Shown one piece after another: positions 54,786 to 63,389 of a DNA stretch of 64,000 nt (positions within the stretch are counted from its first letter, which is position 1; the number at the start of each line of letters is the position of its first letter). Source of the DNA: Streptomyces sp. TSRI0107 (GTDB taxonomy: Bacteria; Actinomycetota; Actinomycetes; Streptomycetales; Streptomycetaceae); contig NZ_LIVZ01000009.1 in assembly GCF_001905845.1 (NCBI RefSeq), positions 302,348 to 366,347 on the forward strand, written 5' to 3'. A program made the position numbers and the translations under genes. Under the pieces are notes generated by a model. It was not told the DNA's origin and searched no databases. It saw nothing but the letters and a program-made list of their open reading frames with translations.

Positions 54786-55245
54786 CCTCTCGTCCCCGCC
54801 GTCCGTCACCGTTGCACGGCGGCAGGTACCGCACTTCCGTGCGGCCACTGCCCCTCGCCGCCGGTGGACGGTTCACGCCTGGAGCGCAGGGACGCGGTAG
54901 GGCGGTTCACCGCGGCCGTCGGCTGCCTCGACAACACGCCGGTCGGATACGCCTACGGCCGCACGCGGCAACCGGACACGCGATGGTGGAGCGGCTCTGC
55001 CTCTACATCGACAAGGCTCTCACTGAGCAAGGAGTCGACGTCGCGGCCCTGACCGCCAGGCACGGACTCGGCAGGCACGAACTCACCGATCAGTGGCGGG
55101 ACTGGTGAACAGCCCACCTGCGTAGGAGGTCGGACCGGGGCCTCCGGACGCGACGTTGAGCCAGATCTGCAAGGCGCTGGGCCCTCCGCCCGCCGTCGCA
55201 CCACAACCGCACCACAACCGCACCAGATCAGGGCAAGAGCCCCGC
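54786..55245. pseudogene. Possible degraded gene fragments after the phosphatase gene
   Basis: No intact gene can be supported. One frame (54864-55000) reads ...VGRFTAAVGCLDNTPVGYAYGRT..., resembling the VGFAYG strand of a GNAT enzyme. Another frame (ATG 54983 to 55108) encodes VERLCLYIDKALTEQGVDVAALTARHGLGRHELTDQWRDW with Streptomyces-like codon use. Two adjacent frames with protein-like sequence suggest decay or a frameshift. Confidence 0.35.
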
Positions 55246-56376
55246 TCACACCCCCCGCACCGCCCGCGCCACCCGTGTCCCCGCCGCCGCGCGGGGTGTG
55301 CTGTCCGGGGTGCGGCGCCTCGGGTGGACGGTGTTCGCCAGCAGCACCAGGAACGTGTCCGTCGCCGGGTCCAGGACCAGGGACGTGCCTGTGAACCCGG
55401 TGTGGCCGGCCGCGCCGCGGCCCGCCAGGGCGCCCATGAACCAGGGCTGGTCCAGCGCGAAGCCGAGGCCCGGCGGCGTCAGGAGGAGTTCTACGAAGTC
55501 GGGGCCCAGGATGCGGGCGGGACCGTAGGCGCCGCCCGCGAGCAGTGCCCGGCAGAACACCGCCAGGTCCCGCCCGGTGGAGAAGAGCCCGGCGTGCCCG
55601 GCGACCCCGCCGAGCGCCCAGGCGTTCTCGTCGTGCACGACACCCCGCAGCATGCCCCGGTCCGCCTTGGCCCACGGCCGCCGCTGGTCCTCGGTGGCGG
55701 CCGCGCCGGGGCAGGGCCCGAAGTGGGTGTTCGTCATGCCCAGCGGGCGGGTGATGCCGTCCCGGACCAGGGTGTCCAGCGGGCGTCCGGTGACCCGCTC
55801 GAGGACGTGCTGGAGCAGCAGCATGTTCAGGTCCGAGTACCGGTGCACGCCCGGCTCCCCGGTCGGCGGCTCGGCCCGCAGCAGGGCGAGCCGTTCGGCG
55901 TCGTCGGCGCAGTCGTACAGCGGGAGTTCGGGCCGCAGTCCGGAGGTGTGGGTCAGCAACTGGCGTACGGTGACGCCGTGCCGGGCCGCCGCGCGGAACT
56001 CGGGGAGGTACGCGCCCACCTTGGCGTCGATGCCGAGGGTGCCCCGCTCGATCTGCTGCACCGCCGCGACCGAGGTGAACAGCTTGGTCAGCGAGGCCAG
56101 GTCGAACGGGGTGTCCAGGGTCATCGGCACCCGGGCCGTCTCCGGCAGCTCCACCCCGGCGTCGCGCTGCGGGTCGTACGCCGCGTACCGCACCGCCCAG
56201 CCCGCCGCCTCGGCCACCGCCACCACCGGGCCGCGTCCGGCGACCACGACCGCGCCGGCCGCCCAGGGGCGTTCCCCGGCGGTGAGGGCGTGGACCTCGT
56301 GGACGAGCCGGCCGCATTCGGCGGGGTCGAGTCCGGCGCGTTCCGGTGTGCCGTCGCGCAGTCTCGGTGCGCTCAG
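55246..56376 (-). CDS. Serine hydrolase, class C beta-lactamase/DD-peptidase family
   Basis: Protein of 376 residues with the penicillin-binding fold: FDLASLTKLFTSVAAVQQ (SxxK), HRYSDLNMLLLQHVLE (YSN-like YSD) and GHTGFTGTSLVLDP (HTG near the C terminus). No signal peptide, so probably a cytoplasmic esterase/amidase-like member. No ATG, GTG or TTG fits; CTG at 56376, with AAGGGGGGAG at 4-5 nt and a CTGA overlap with the stop of the upstream MFS gene, is the likely start. Coupled to that exporter. Confidence 0.85.
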   Translation of the reverse strand: MSAPRLRDGTPERAGLDPAECGRLVHEVHALTAGERPWAAGAVVVAGRGPVVAVAEAAGWAVRYAAYDPQRDAGVELPETARVPMTLDTPFDLASLTKLFTSVAAVQQIERGTLGIDAKVGAYLPEFRAAARHGVTVRQLLTHTSGLRPELPLYDCADDAERLALLRAEPPTGEPGVHRYSDLNMLLLQHVLERVTGRPLDTLVRDGITRPLGMTNTHFGPCPGAAATEDQRRPWAKADRGMLRGVVHDENAWALGGVAGHAGLFSTGRDLAVFCRALLAGGAYGPARILGPDFVELLLTPPGLGFALDQPWFMGALAGRGAAGHTGFTGTSLVLDPATDTFLVLLANTVHPRRRTPDSTPRAAAGTRVARAVRGV

Positions 56377-57710
56377 CTTGCTCCCCCCTTGCTCTGCGCT
56401 TCGCCCGAGCGGGTCACGGGCCCGCCCTCCGCGATCGCGTCGGCCTTCCAGGGGCGGCACATTGCCACGAAGCAGGCCGCCGCCACCAGCGCGGCCACCA
56501 GCTGGACGACCGCCATCGGGACGGCGGTGTCCTCCCCGGCGATGCCGACCAGCGGGGAGGCGATCGCGCCGATGAGGAACGAGGACGTGCCGAGCAGCGC
56601 GGACGCGGATCCGGCCGCGTGCCGGGTGCGCAGCAGGGCGAGGGACTGGGCGTTGGGCAGGGTGATGCCCATCGCGGTCATCAGCACGAACAGCGCGGCG
56701 GCCACCGGCGCCAGGCCGGTATCGCCGAAGACGCCGAGCGACATCAGCAGCAGCGCGGTCGCGGCGAGGACGACGATGGTGAGGCCGACGGCGAGGACCC
56801 GGTCGAGCCGGACCCGCCCGATGAGCACCTTGCCGTTGATCTGCCCGGCGGCGACCAGTCCGACCGAGTTCAGGCCGAACAGCAGGCTGAAGGTCTGCGG
56901 GGAGGCGCCGTGGATCTCCTGGATGACGAACGGCGAGGCGGCGATGTAGGCGAACAGCGCGGCGAAGGCGAAGCCGCCGGTGAGCAGGTAGCCGGTGAAG
57001 GGCGCGTCGGCCAGCAGGCCGCGCATCGAGCGGAGCGCCTCGCCGACGCCGCCGGTGTGCCGTTCGGCGGCCGGCAGGGTCTCGGGCAGCTTCGCCCACA
57101 CCACCGCGGCGAGCAGCGCCCCGACGACGGTGAGCACCACGAACACGCCCCGCCAGTCCGTCACCTGGAGGATCTGCCCGCCGATGAGCGGGGCGACGAT
57201 CGGGGCGACCCCGGAGATCAGCATGAGGGTGGAGAAGAAGCGGGCCATCTCCACGCCGTCGTAGAGGTCGCGCACGACGGCGCGGGCGATGACGATCCCG
57301 GCCGCGCCCGCGAGGCCCTGCGCCAGCCGGAAGGCGACCAGGGACTCGACGGTGGGGGCCAGCGCGCACAGGGCGGTGGCGACGACGTAGACGGCGAGTC
57401 CGGCGAGCAGCGGGCGGCGGCGGCCCCAGCGGTCGCTCATCGGGCCGACGACGAGCTGTCCGAGCGCCATGCCGGCCAGACAGGCGGTGAGGGTGAGCTG
57501 CACGGTCGCGGCGGGGGCGTGCAGGGAGCGGGTGACCTCCGGCAGCGCGGGGAGGTACATGTCCATCGCCAGCGGCGGTGTGGCGGTCAGTCCGCCGAGC
57601 ACCAGGGTCACCAGCAGGCCGGTCCGGCGTCGCGCACGCGGGGACGGCCGCGCCTGGGGTGCGTCGGCCGCCTGTGACAGTTCCGGTATGGATGCCCCGC
57701 GTTCGGGCAT
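56373..57710 (-). CDS. Bcr/CflA-family MFS drug exporter
   Basis: Twelve-segment exporter of 445 residues. Bcr/CflA hallmarks: TPPLAMDMYLPALPEVTRSLHA in TM1, LGQLVVGPMSDRWGRRRPLLAGL (motif A) and RLAQGLAGAAGIVIARAVVRDLYDG. A 28-residue Pro/Arg-rich N terminus precedes TM1. GGGAGG stands 5 nt before the ATG. First gene of a pair with the serine hydrolase. Confidence 0.92.
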   Translation of the reverse strand: MPERGASIPELSQAADAPQARPSPRARRRTGLLVTLVLGGLTATPPLAMDMYLPALPEVTRSLHAPAATVQLTLTACLAGMALGQLVVGPMSDRWGRRRPLLAGLAVYVVATALCALAPTVESLVAFRLAQGLAGAAGIVIARAVVRDLYDGVEMARFFSTLMLISGVAPIVAPLIGGQILQVTDWRGVFVVLTVVGALLAAVVWAKLPETLPAAERHTGGVGEALRSMRGLLADAPFTGYLLTGGFAFAALFAYIAASPFVIQEIHGASPQTFSLLFGLNSVGLVAAGQINGKVLIGRVRLDRVLAVGLTIVVLAATALLLMSLGVFGDTGLAPVAAALFVLMTAMGITLPNAQSLALLRTRHAAGSASALLGTSSFLIGAIASPLVGIAGEDTAVPMAVVQLVAALVAAACFVAMCRPWKADAIAEGGPVTRSGEAQSKGGAS

Positions 57711-57796
57711 GTGGCCTCCCTTTCCTCGCGGTCCGGTCCCTATGCTCTCAGCTCGAACAGAGTGCCTGTTGTCACTGGGACGAGCATGGGGCGGGA

Positions 57797-58831
57797 ATGA
57801 CGGCGGACAGCGTGCGGTGGGGGATTCTGGCGACCGGCGGGATCGCCGCCGCGTTCACGGCGGATCTGGTGGATCTGCCGGACGCGGAGGTGGTCGCGGT
57901 GGCCTCGCGGACCGAGGCGTCGGCGAAGGCGTTCGCGGAACGGTTCGGGATCGACCGGGCGTACGGGGACTGGGAGGCGCTGGCGCGGGACGAGGACGTG
58001 GACGTCGTGTACGTGGCCACGCCGCACTCGGCGCACCGGGCGGCGGCCGGGCTGTGTCTGGCGGCGGGGCGGAACGTGCTGCTGGAGAAGCCGTTCACGC
58101 TGAACGCGCGCGAGGCCGGGGAGCTGGTGGCGCTGGCGCGGGAGCACGGGCGCTTCCTGATGGAGGCCATGTGGATGTACTGCTCGCCGGTGATGCGGCG
58201 GCTGACGGCGCTGGTCGCGGACGGGGCGATCGGCGAGGTCCGCAGTGTGCAGGCGGACTTCGGGCTGGCGGGCCCGTTCCCGCCGGCGCACCGGCTGCGG
58301 GATCCGCAGCAGGGCGGGGGCGCGCTGCTCGATCTCGGGGTGTATCCGGTGTCGTTCGCGCAGCTGCTGCTGGGTGAACCGTCGGGGATCGCGGCGAGTG
58401 CGGTGCTCTCGGAGGAGGGCGTCGATCTCCAGACGGGGGCGGTGCTCTCGTACGCGAGCGGTGCTCTCGCCTCGGTGCACTGCTCCATCGTGGGCGGTAC
58501 GCCGACGGCGGCGTCCGTCACCGGATCGCTGGGCCGCATCGACATCCCGCACGGCTTCTTCCACCCGGAGCGGTTCGTGCTGCACCGCGCGGGGCGCGAC
58601 CCGGAGGAGTTCGTCCACGACCCGGCCGAAGGCCCGCACAACAGCCTCAGGCACGAGGCCCGCGAGGTGATGCGGGCGCTGCGCGCCGGGGAGACCGAGT
58701 CCCCGCTGGTCCCCCTCGACGGCACGCTCGCCGTGATGCGGACGCTCGACGCGATCCGTGACCGCGTCGGCGTCCGCTATCCGGGTGAGGCCCCCGAGGA
58801 GGACCCCACCGCGCGGCTCACGCCGGCTTGA
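57797..58831 (+). CDS. Gfo/Idh/MocA-family oxidoreductase
   Basis: NAD(P)-dependent sugar or cyclitol dehydrogenase-like enzyme of 344 residues. Rossmann start VRWGILATGGIAAAFTADL, the family motif VLLEKPFTLNAREAGELV (EKP) and GGALLDLGVYPVSFAQLLLG in the C-terminal domain are all present. Substrate unknown. It overlaps the convergent phoD end by 14 nt. Confidence 0.9.
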   Translation: MTADSVRWGILATGGIAAAFTADLVDLPDAEVVAVASRTEASAKAFAERFGIDRAYGDWEALARDEDVDVVYVATPHSAHRAAAGLCLAAGRNVLLEKPFTLNAREAGELVALAREHGRFLMEAMWMYCSPVMRRLTALVADGAIGEVRSVQADFGLAGPFPPAHRLRDPQQGGGALLDLGVYPVSFAQLLLGEPSGIAASAVLSEEGVDLQTGAVLSYASGALASVHCSIVGGTPTAASVTGSLGRIDIPHGFFHPERFVLHRAGRDPEEFVHDPAEGPHNSLRHEAREVMRALRAGETESPLVPLDGTLAVMRTLDAIRDRVGVRYPGEAPEEDPTARLTPA

Positions 58832-60458
58832 GCCCCGGCTGACCCGCCTCCGTCACGAAGGACGCCGCCGTCGTGACCGGCGCCCCGGGCGTCGTCACGT
58901 ACGGCACGGTCCGGAAGTCGGCCCGCGCCTGCTCCCGGCCGAGCGTGACCGCCACGTAGCCGCGCCGGCCGTTGTAGAACTTCAGGTGCGGGTTGGCGGT
59001 CATGTAGGTGTCCCAGTTGGCGGGCTTGTCGGAGCCGTCCCGGCCGCTGGCGATGGAGGTGGCGACGATCTCGGTGCCCAGGGTGCGCGAGGCCGGGTCG
59101 TCGAAGTCGTCCTTGATGTCGAAGGCGTACCCGACGTGCACGTCACCGGTGAGCACCATCAGGTTCTCGATGCCGGCTGCCTTCGCGCCGTCCAGCACCC
59201 GGCGGCGCGAGGCGCGGTAGCCGTCCCAGGCGTCCATGGACACCCGTGAGGGCTCGGTCAGGTCGAACTTCCGCTGGGAGAAGGTGACCTGCTGCGGGAC
59301 GACGTTCCACAGCGCCCGGGAGCGCTGCCAGCCGTCGAGCAGCCAGCGCTCCTGGGTCTCGCCGGTCATGGTGCGGGTCGGGTCGTCGACCTCGGGGCCG
59401 GGTACGTCGGAGCCGTCGCCGTAGGCCTGGTTGCTGCGGTACTGGCGGGTGTCGAGGACGTCGAACTGGGCGAGGCGGCCCCAGTGCAGGCGCCGGTAGA
59501 GCTGCATGTCCGGGCCCTCGGGCAGCTGCGGGCGGCGCAGCGGCTGGTTCTCCCAGTAGGCGCGGTACGCGGAGGCGCGGCGCAGCAGGAACTCCTCCGG
59601 CGGCACGTTGTTCTCGGGGGTGTCGTCGGCGTAGTTGTTCTCGGTCTCGTGGTCGTCCCAGGTGACGACGAAGGGGTGCGCGGCGTGTGCGGCGCGCAGG
59701 TCGGGGTCGGTCTTGTAGAGGGCGTACCGCAGGCGGTAGTCCTCCAGGGTGACGGTCTCCCGGTTGAAGAGGGCCGGCAGGACGCGGTCGGTGTAGTTGC
59801 GGTTGCCGCCGGCGGAGTTGACGGCGTACTCGTACAGGTAGTCGCCGAGGTGGAAGACGACGTCGACGTCGTCCTGGGCGAGATGGCCGTACGCGGTGAA
59901 GTAGCCGTCGTGGTAGGCCTGGCAGGAGACGGCGGCCAGGCGGAGCGCGCCGGTCTGTTCGCGGGGGTCCGGTGCGGTGCGGGTGCGGCCGGTCTCGCTG
60001 ATCCAGCGGCCGACGCGGAAGCGGTAGTAGTAGGCGCGGCCGGGGTCGAGGTGGGAGACCTCGACGTGCACGGTGTGGTGGAACTCGGGGTGGGCGGGGG
60101 CGGTGCCGCGTCTGACGATCCGGCGGAACCGTTCGTCGTGGGCCAGCTCCCAGTGCACGGTGACCCGTTCGGCCGGGAGGCCGCTGTCGGGCTGGTAGGG
60201 GGCGGGGGCGAGGCGGGTCCACAGCAGGACCGAGCCGGGCAGCGGGTCGCCGGAGGCGACGCCGAGGGTGAAGGGGTCCTCGGTGATCCGGGCCGCGTCG
60301 AGTTCGGCGGCGCTCGCCGCGCCGGCGGCCGGCAGGTTGACGGCGAAGGCGAGGGCGGCGGCCGCGCCGGTGACGGTGAGGAAGCGGCGCCGGCCCAGGT
60401 GGCGGGCGGCGGCGCGGAGTTCGGGGGCGTGCTGTGGCTGGCGGTCTGCGTGAGTCAT
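58818..60458 (-). CDS. phoD: Tat-exported alkaline phosphatase/phosphodiesterase PhoD
   Basis: Secreted phosphatase of 546 residues supplying phosphate from esters. A twin-arginine signal (RRRFLTVTGAAAALAFAV) and AGAASA cleavage region mark Tat export in a folded, metal-loaded state. PhoD motifs: TLGVASGDPLPGSVLLWTRLAP, AVSCQAYHDGYF (metal Cys), FHLGDYLYEY, VVTWDDHETENNY and LMVLTGDVHVGYAF. GGGGAGG precedes the ATG at 5 nt. No PhoP box was recognised upstream by eye. Confidence 0.93.
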   Translation of the reverse strand: MTHADRQPQHAPELRAAARHLGRRRFLTVTGAAAALAFAVNLPAAGAASAAELDAARITEDPFTLGVASGDPLPGSVLLWTRLAPAPYQPDSGLPAERVTVHWELAHDERFRRIVRRGTAPAHPEFHHTVHVEVSHLDPGRAYYYRFRVGRWISETGRTRTAPDPREQTGALRLAAVSCQAYHDGYFTAYGHLAQDDVDVVFHLGDYLYEYAVNSAGGNRNYTDRVLPALFNRETVTLEDYRLRYALYKTDPDLRAAHAAHPFVVTWDDHETENNYADDTPENNVPPEEFLLRRASAYRAYWENQPLRRPQLPEGPDMQLYRRLHWGRLAQFDVLDTRQYRSNQAYGDGSDVPGPEVDDPTRTMTGETQERWLLDGWQRSRALWNVVPQQVTFSQRKFDLTEPSRVSMDAWDGYRASRRRVLDGAKAAGIENLMVLTGDVHVGYAFDIKDDFDDPASRTLGTEIVATSIASGRDGSDKPANWDTYMTANPHLKFYNGRRGYVAVTLGREQARADFRTVPYVTTPGAPVTTAASFVTEAGQPGLKPA

Positions 60459-60592
60459 CCGGTCCTCCCCTGACAGATGGATGCCTCACGCATTGGAGTG
60501 GCCGGGGGCGACTCCCGATAGGCGTGTACAGGACAACCAGATGTCGGATGGATGAGTTCCGGATGGCGGACCGTCCCGTACGCTGCGGGCCC

Positions 60593-61363
60593 ATGAATGC
60601 GAAGCGAACGGAGAGTCGGCCGGGGATCGCCGTGGTGACCGGCGCGGGTTCCGGCATCGGGCGCGCGGTCGCCGTGGAGCTGCTGGGCGCGGGCTGGTCG
60701 GTGGCGCTGGCGGGCCGCCGGGCACAGACGCTGGAGGAGACGGCGGCGCTGGCGCCCGAGGGCGTCTCGCTCACGGTGCCCACGGACGTGTCACGGCCGC
60801 AGGACGTGGACGCGCTGTTCTCGGCCGTCGTCGACCGGTTCGGGCGGGTGGACCTGCTGTTCAACAACGCCGGGACGTTCGGGCCGGGCGGGGTGCCGGT
60901 CGAGGAGCTGCCGTACGACGCCTGGCGGCACGTCGTGGACACCAATCTCAACGGGGCGTTCCTGTGCGCGCAGGCGGCGTACCGGCGGATGAAGGAGCAG
61001 GACCCGCAGGGCGGCCGGATCATCAACAACGGCTCGATCTCGGCGCACACGCCCCGCCCGCACTCGGTCGCCTACACGGCCACCAAGCACGCGCTGACCG
61101 GCCTGACCAAGTCGCTGTCGCTGGACGGGCGGCCGTACGGCATCGCGGTCGGCCAGATCGACATCGGCAACGCGGCCACCGACATGACGGCCCGGATGCA
61201 GACGGGCGCGCTCCAGGCCAACGGCGAGATCGCGCCGGAGCCCGTCATGGACGTGGCCGACGTGGCGCGTACGGTGCGGCACATGGCAGAGCTGCCGCTG
61301 GAGGCGAATGTCCAGTTCGCGACGGTGCTGGCGACGGCGATGCCGTACGTGGGGCGCGGCTGA
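60593..61363 (+). CDS. Short-chain dehydrogenase/reductase
   Basis: SDR of 256 residues: cofactor loop VVTGAGSGIGRAVAVELL, NNAGTFGPGG, catalytic Ser in NNGSISAHTPRPHS and YTATKHAL (YxxxK). ARRAQ-type basic residues after strand 2 (AGRRAQT) suggest NADPH preference. Substrate unknown. A TACGCT box ends 8 nt before the ATG at 60593 and there is no ribosome binding site, so it may be leaderless. Confidence 0.9.
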   Translation: MNAKRTESRPGIAVVTGAGSGIGRAVAVELLGAGWSVALAGRRAQTLEETAALAPEGVSLTVPTDVSRPQDVDALFSAVVDRFGRVDLLFNNAGTFGPGGVPVEELPYDAWRHVVDTNLNGAFLCAQAAYRRMKEQDPQGGRIINNGSISAHTPRPHSVAYTATKHALTGLTKSLSLDGRPYGIAVGQIDIGNAATDMTARMQTGALQANGEIAPEPVMDVADVARTVRHMAELPLEANVQFATVLATAMPYVGRG

Positions 61364-61430
61364 GCGGACGGGTCACACCCGACGGCCGGGCCCGAGGACG
61401 ACCGGCGGCCGGGCCCGGAGACCCGAGGGC

Positions 61431-61631
61431 CTAGGGGGTGTCTCGCCGATCATGCCGGGCTCGCGGCGCCTGGCACCGCACCTCGCCGCGTTGTCGTCAC
61501 TCTCCCCCACGCTCGAACGAGCTCCCGCGGGGGCACCCCCATCGCGCCGCATCGACTCCCTCCTCCGCCTTGCGATGCACGGCACCAGACGCCGCTCCCT
61601 GATCCGGCCTGATCGACGAGACACCCCCTAG
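61431..61631. mobile_element. Small non-autonomous inverted-repeat element (MITE-like) flanked by CTAG
   Basis: CTAG at 61431-61434 and 61628-61631 flank a 193-bp segment whose ends (GGGGTGTCTCGCCGATCATG inward from 61435 and the complement from 61627) match over 24 bp with two mismatches. No transposase is encoded. This is the structure of an IS5-like MITE with a 4-bp CTAG target duplication. It sits just after the SDR gene. Confidence 0.65.
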
Positions 61632-61772
61632 CCCGAAGGGCAATCTACACATGCGGAATTCAACCATCCGCCCCCACGGCCTCCGGCGGACGGCCTATGC
61701 TCGACTCCCCTCCACAAGAACTTCACACTTGGAGGGCCGGGCTTCCGCCGACCAACACCAGGGGGGAGACGC

Positions 61773-61851
61773 GCGGCCGTTCCACGGCACCGGGTTGGGG
61801 GTGGGCCTCGCGCGGGACCGCGAGGAACGCACCGGTGCGTGGAACGGCCGC
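61773..61851 (-). terminator. Long branched hairpin after the aldo/keto reductase gene
   Basis: Outer arms 61773-61786 and 61838-61851 are perfect over 14 bp and continue, after a one-base bulge, for six more pairs (61788-61793 with 61832-61837). An inner hairpin (61806-61812 with 61819-61825) lies in the loop. It begins 5 nt after the stop on the minus strand. Confidence 0.7.
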
Positions 61852-61855
61852 CGCG

Positions 61856-62860
61856 TCACACGGCCGCCGGCCGGCCGCCCAGGATGCGGTCCACCTCCGC
61901 CAGCTGCCCGGCGGTCAGCGGCCCCTTCGCCAGCGCGCCCGCGTTCTCCTCGGCCTGCGCGACCGAGCGGAAGCCGGGGATCGGCACCGCGCGCGGACTG
62001 CGCGCCCACAGCCAGCCGAGGGCGCCCTGCGTCAGCGTCCGGCCGTCGGCGGTGAGCACCTCGCGCACCGCCTCCACCCGGGCCAGCCACGCGGGATCGG
62101 CGCCGGAGCCGTCACCGAAGCCGCGCAGCCAGGCCGGCGGCCTGCTGCGGATGTCCCCCGCCTCCGGGCGCGGGCGGCCGGCATGCCGTCCGGTGAGCAG
62201 GCCCATCGCCAGCGGGCTGCGCACGACGCTCGCCAGGTCCAGCGCCTCGCTCAGCGCGAACAGCTCCGGCGCGTCCTGGAGCACGTTCGCGGCGTGCTGG
62301 ACGGCCGTGCAGTGCGGGCCCTCGGCGAACAGGGCGGCGCGGGCCGGGTCGTCGGTGCTCCAGGCGTACGCCCGGATCAGCCCCTCGCGGACGAAGTCCT
62401 CGCACAGCTCCCGCAGCCGCACGGCCTGCTCCGGGTCCGCGTCGGGCAGGTGGAACTGGTAGAGGTCGACGTAGTCGGTGCCCAGGCGGCGCAGGGAGGC
62501 GGTCAGCGCGCGCCGGGCGTACGCCACGGAGTCGTCGCCGCCGGTGAAGGTGCGGGTGGCCTCGTCGAACAGGAAGCCCCACTTGGTGGCGACGACCACC
62601 TCGGCGCGGCGCTTGCCCAGCGCCCGGCCGAGGACGCGTTCGCTGTGCCCGGCGCCGTAGGAGTCGGCGGTGTCGAAGAAGGTGACGCCGAGGTCGAGGG
62701 CCCGGCGGATCGCCCGTACGGACTCCTCGTCGTCGACCCTGCCCCAGCCCAGGGGCTGCCCGTCGGGCGTGCCGTACTCGCCGCCGACGGCCCAGCAGCC
62801 GAAGCCGAGGGCGCTGATCCCGATACCGCTGCGTCCCAGTACGCGTGTGGTGTTCTCCAT
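61856..62860 (-). CDS. Aldo/keto reductase
   Basis: NADPH-dependent AKR of 334 residues. Motifs: LGFGCWAVGG, GVTFFDTADSYGAGHSERVLGRAL (catalytic Asp and Tyr), VVVATKWGFLF (Lys) and DYVDLYQFHLPD (His). AVPIPGFRSVAQAEENAGAL near the end is the cofactor phosphate loop. The ATG at 62860 starts right before the first strand; a start 13 codons upstream is possible. A TAGCGT box 8 nt before the ATG may give a leaderless message. Confidence 0.9.
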   Translation of the reverse strand: MENTTRVLGRSGIGISALGFGCWAVGGEYGTPDGQPLGWGRVDDEESVRAIRRALDLGVTFFDTADSYGAGHSERVLGRALGKRRAEVVVATKWGFLFDEATRTFTGGDDSVAYARRALTASLRRLGTDYVDLYQFHLPDADPEQAVRLRELCEDFVREGLIRAYAWSTDDPARAALFAEGPHCTAVQHAANVLQDAPELFALSEALDLASVVRSPLAMGLLTGRHAGRPRPEAGDIRSRPPAWLRGFGDGSGADPAWLARVEAVREVLTADGRTLTQGALGWLWARSPRAVPIPGFRSVAQAEENAGALAKGPLTAGQLAEVDRILGGRPAAV

Positions 62861-62908
62861 GCCCGCGCACGCTAGGAGTTGAAGTGCGCGCGAGGGCAAG
62901 GGAAGGAG

Positions 62909-63235
62909 TTACGCCTGCCCGGTCTCGAAGCGCGAGATCCGGCCGTCGTCCTCGACGGTGAAACGCCAGCGGGTGCGCATCTCGCCCCAGGTGTCGTTGC
63001 GGTAGCGGGCGATGAGGGCGCGGCCGCCGGCGGACTCGTTGTCGACCTCCATGTGGCCGTGCGAGGAGAAGATCTCCTCGTCGATCCATGCGGCGAGGTC
63101 CCGGTCGGAGCCGTCGTCGGCCATCGTCGCGCCGGGCGCGAGCAGCGCCATGAAGCCCTCGCGGTCGTGTGCGTTGACCGCGGTGACGAAGGCGCGGACG
63201 GCCGGGTCGCGCAGCTTGGCAGTCTGAATCGTCAT
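62909..63235 (-). CDS. SnoaL/NTF2-fold protein
   Basis: Small protein of 108 residues with a cone-shaped NTF2/SnoaL-like fold (VRAFVTAVNAHDREGFMALLAPGATMADDGS, then WRFTVEDDGRISRFETGQA). Members bind small ligands or act as isomerases; the function is unknown. It is divergent from the DoxX gene and located upstream of the aldo/keto reductase gene on the same strand. Confidence 0.82.
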   Translation of the reverse strand: MTIQTAKLRDPAVRAFVTAVNAHDREGFMALLAPGATMADDGSDRDLAAWIDEEIFSSHGHMEVDNESAGGRALIARYRNDTWGEMRTRWRFTVEDDGRISRFETGQA

Positions 63236-63389
63236 GCCGTCAGCGTCACACCGGCCCCGGCACCCCGCCACCCGAACGGCGGCGGCGGAAGGGACCGCCG
63301 GGAGCGAGGGTGCGACGGTGAGAGCGGGGAAACCGGGGCGGGGTCGCATCACACGCTTGTTCCGTTCCGTCTGTGCTCCGGGAGTCAAC

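Noticed and set aside
53998..55108. Plus-strand Arg/His-rich frame through the SpoIIE phosphatase
   Set aside because: Shadow over most of its length; only the last 41 codons look protein-like and are noted separately as a possible fragment.
60459..60592. PhoP box (PHO box) before phoD
   Set aside because: No GTTCACC-type direct repeats with 11-bp phase could be seen in the spacer.
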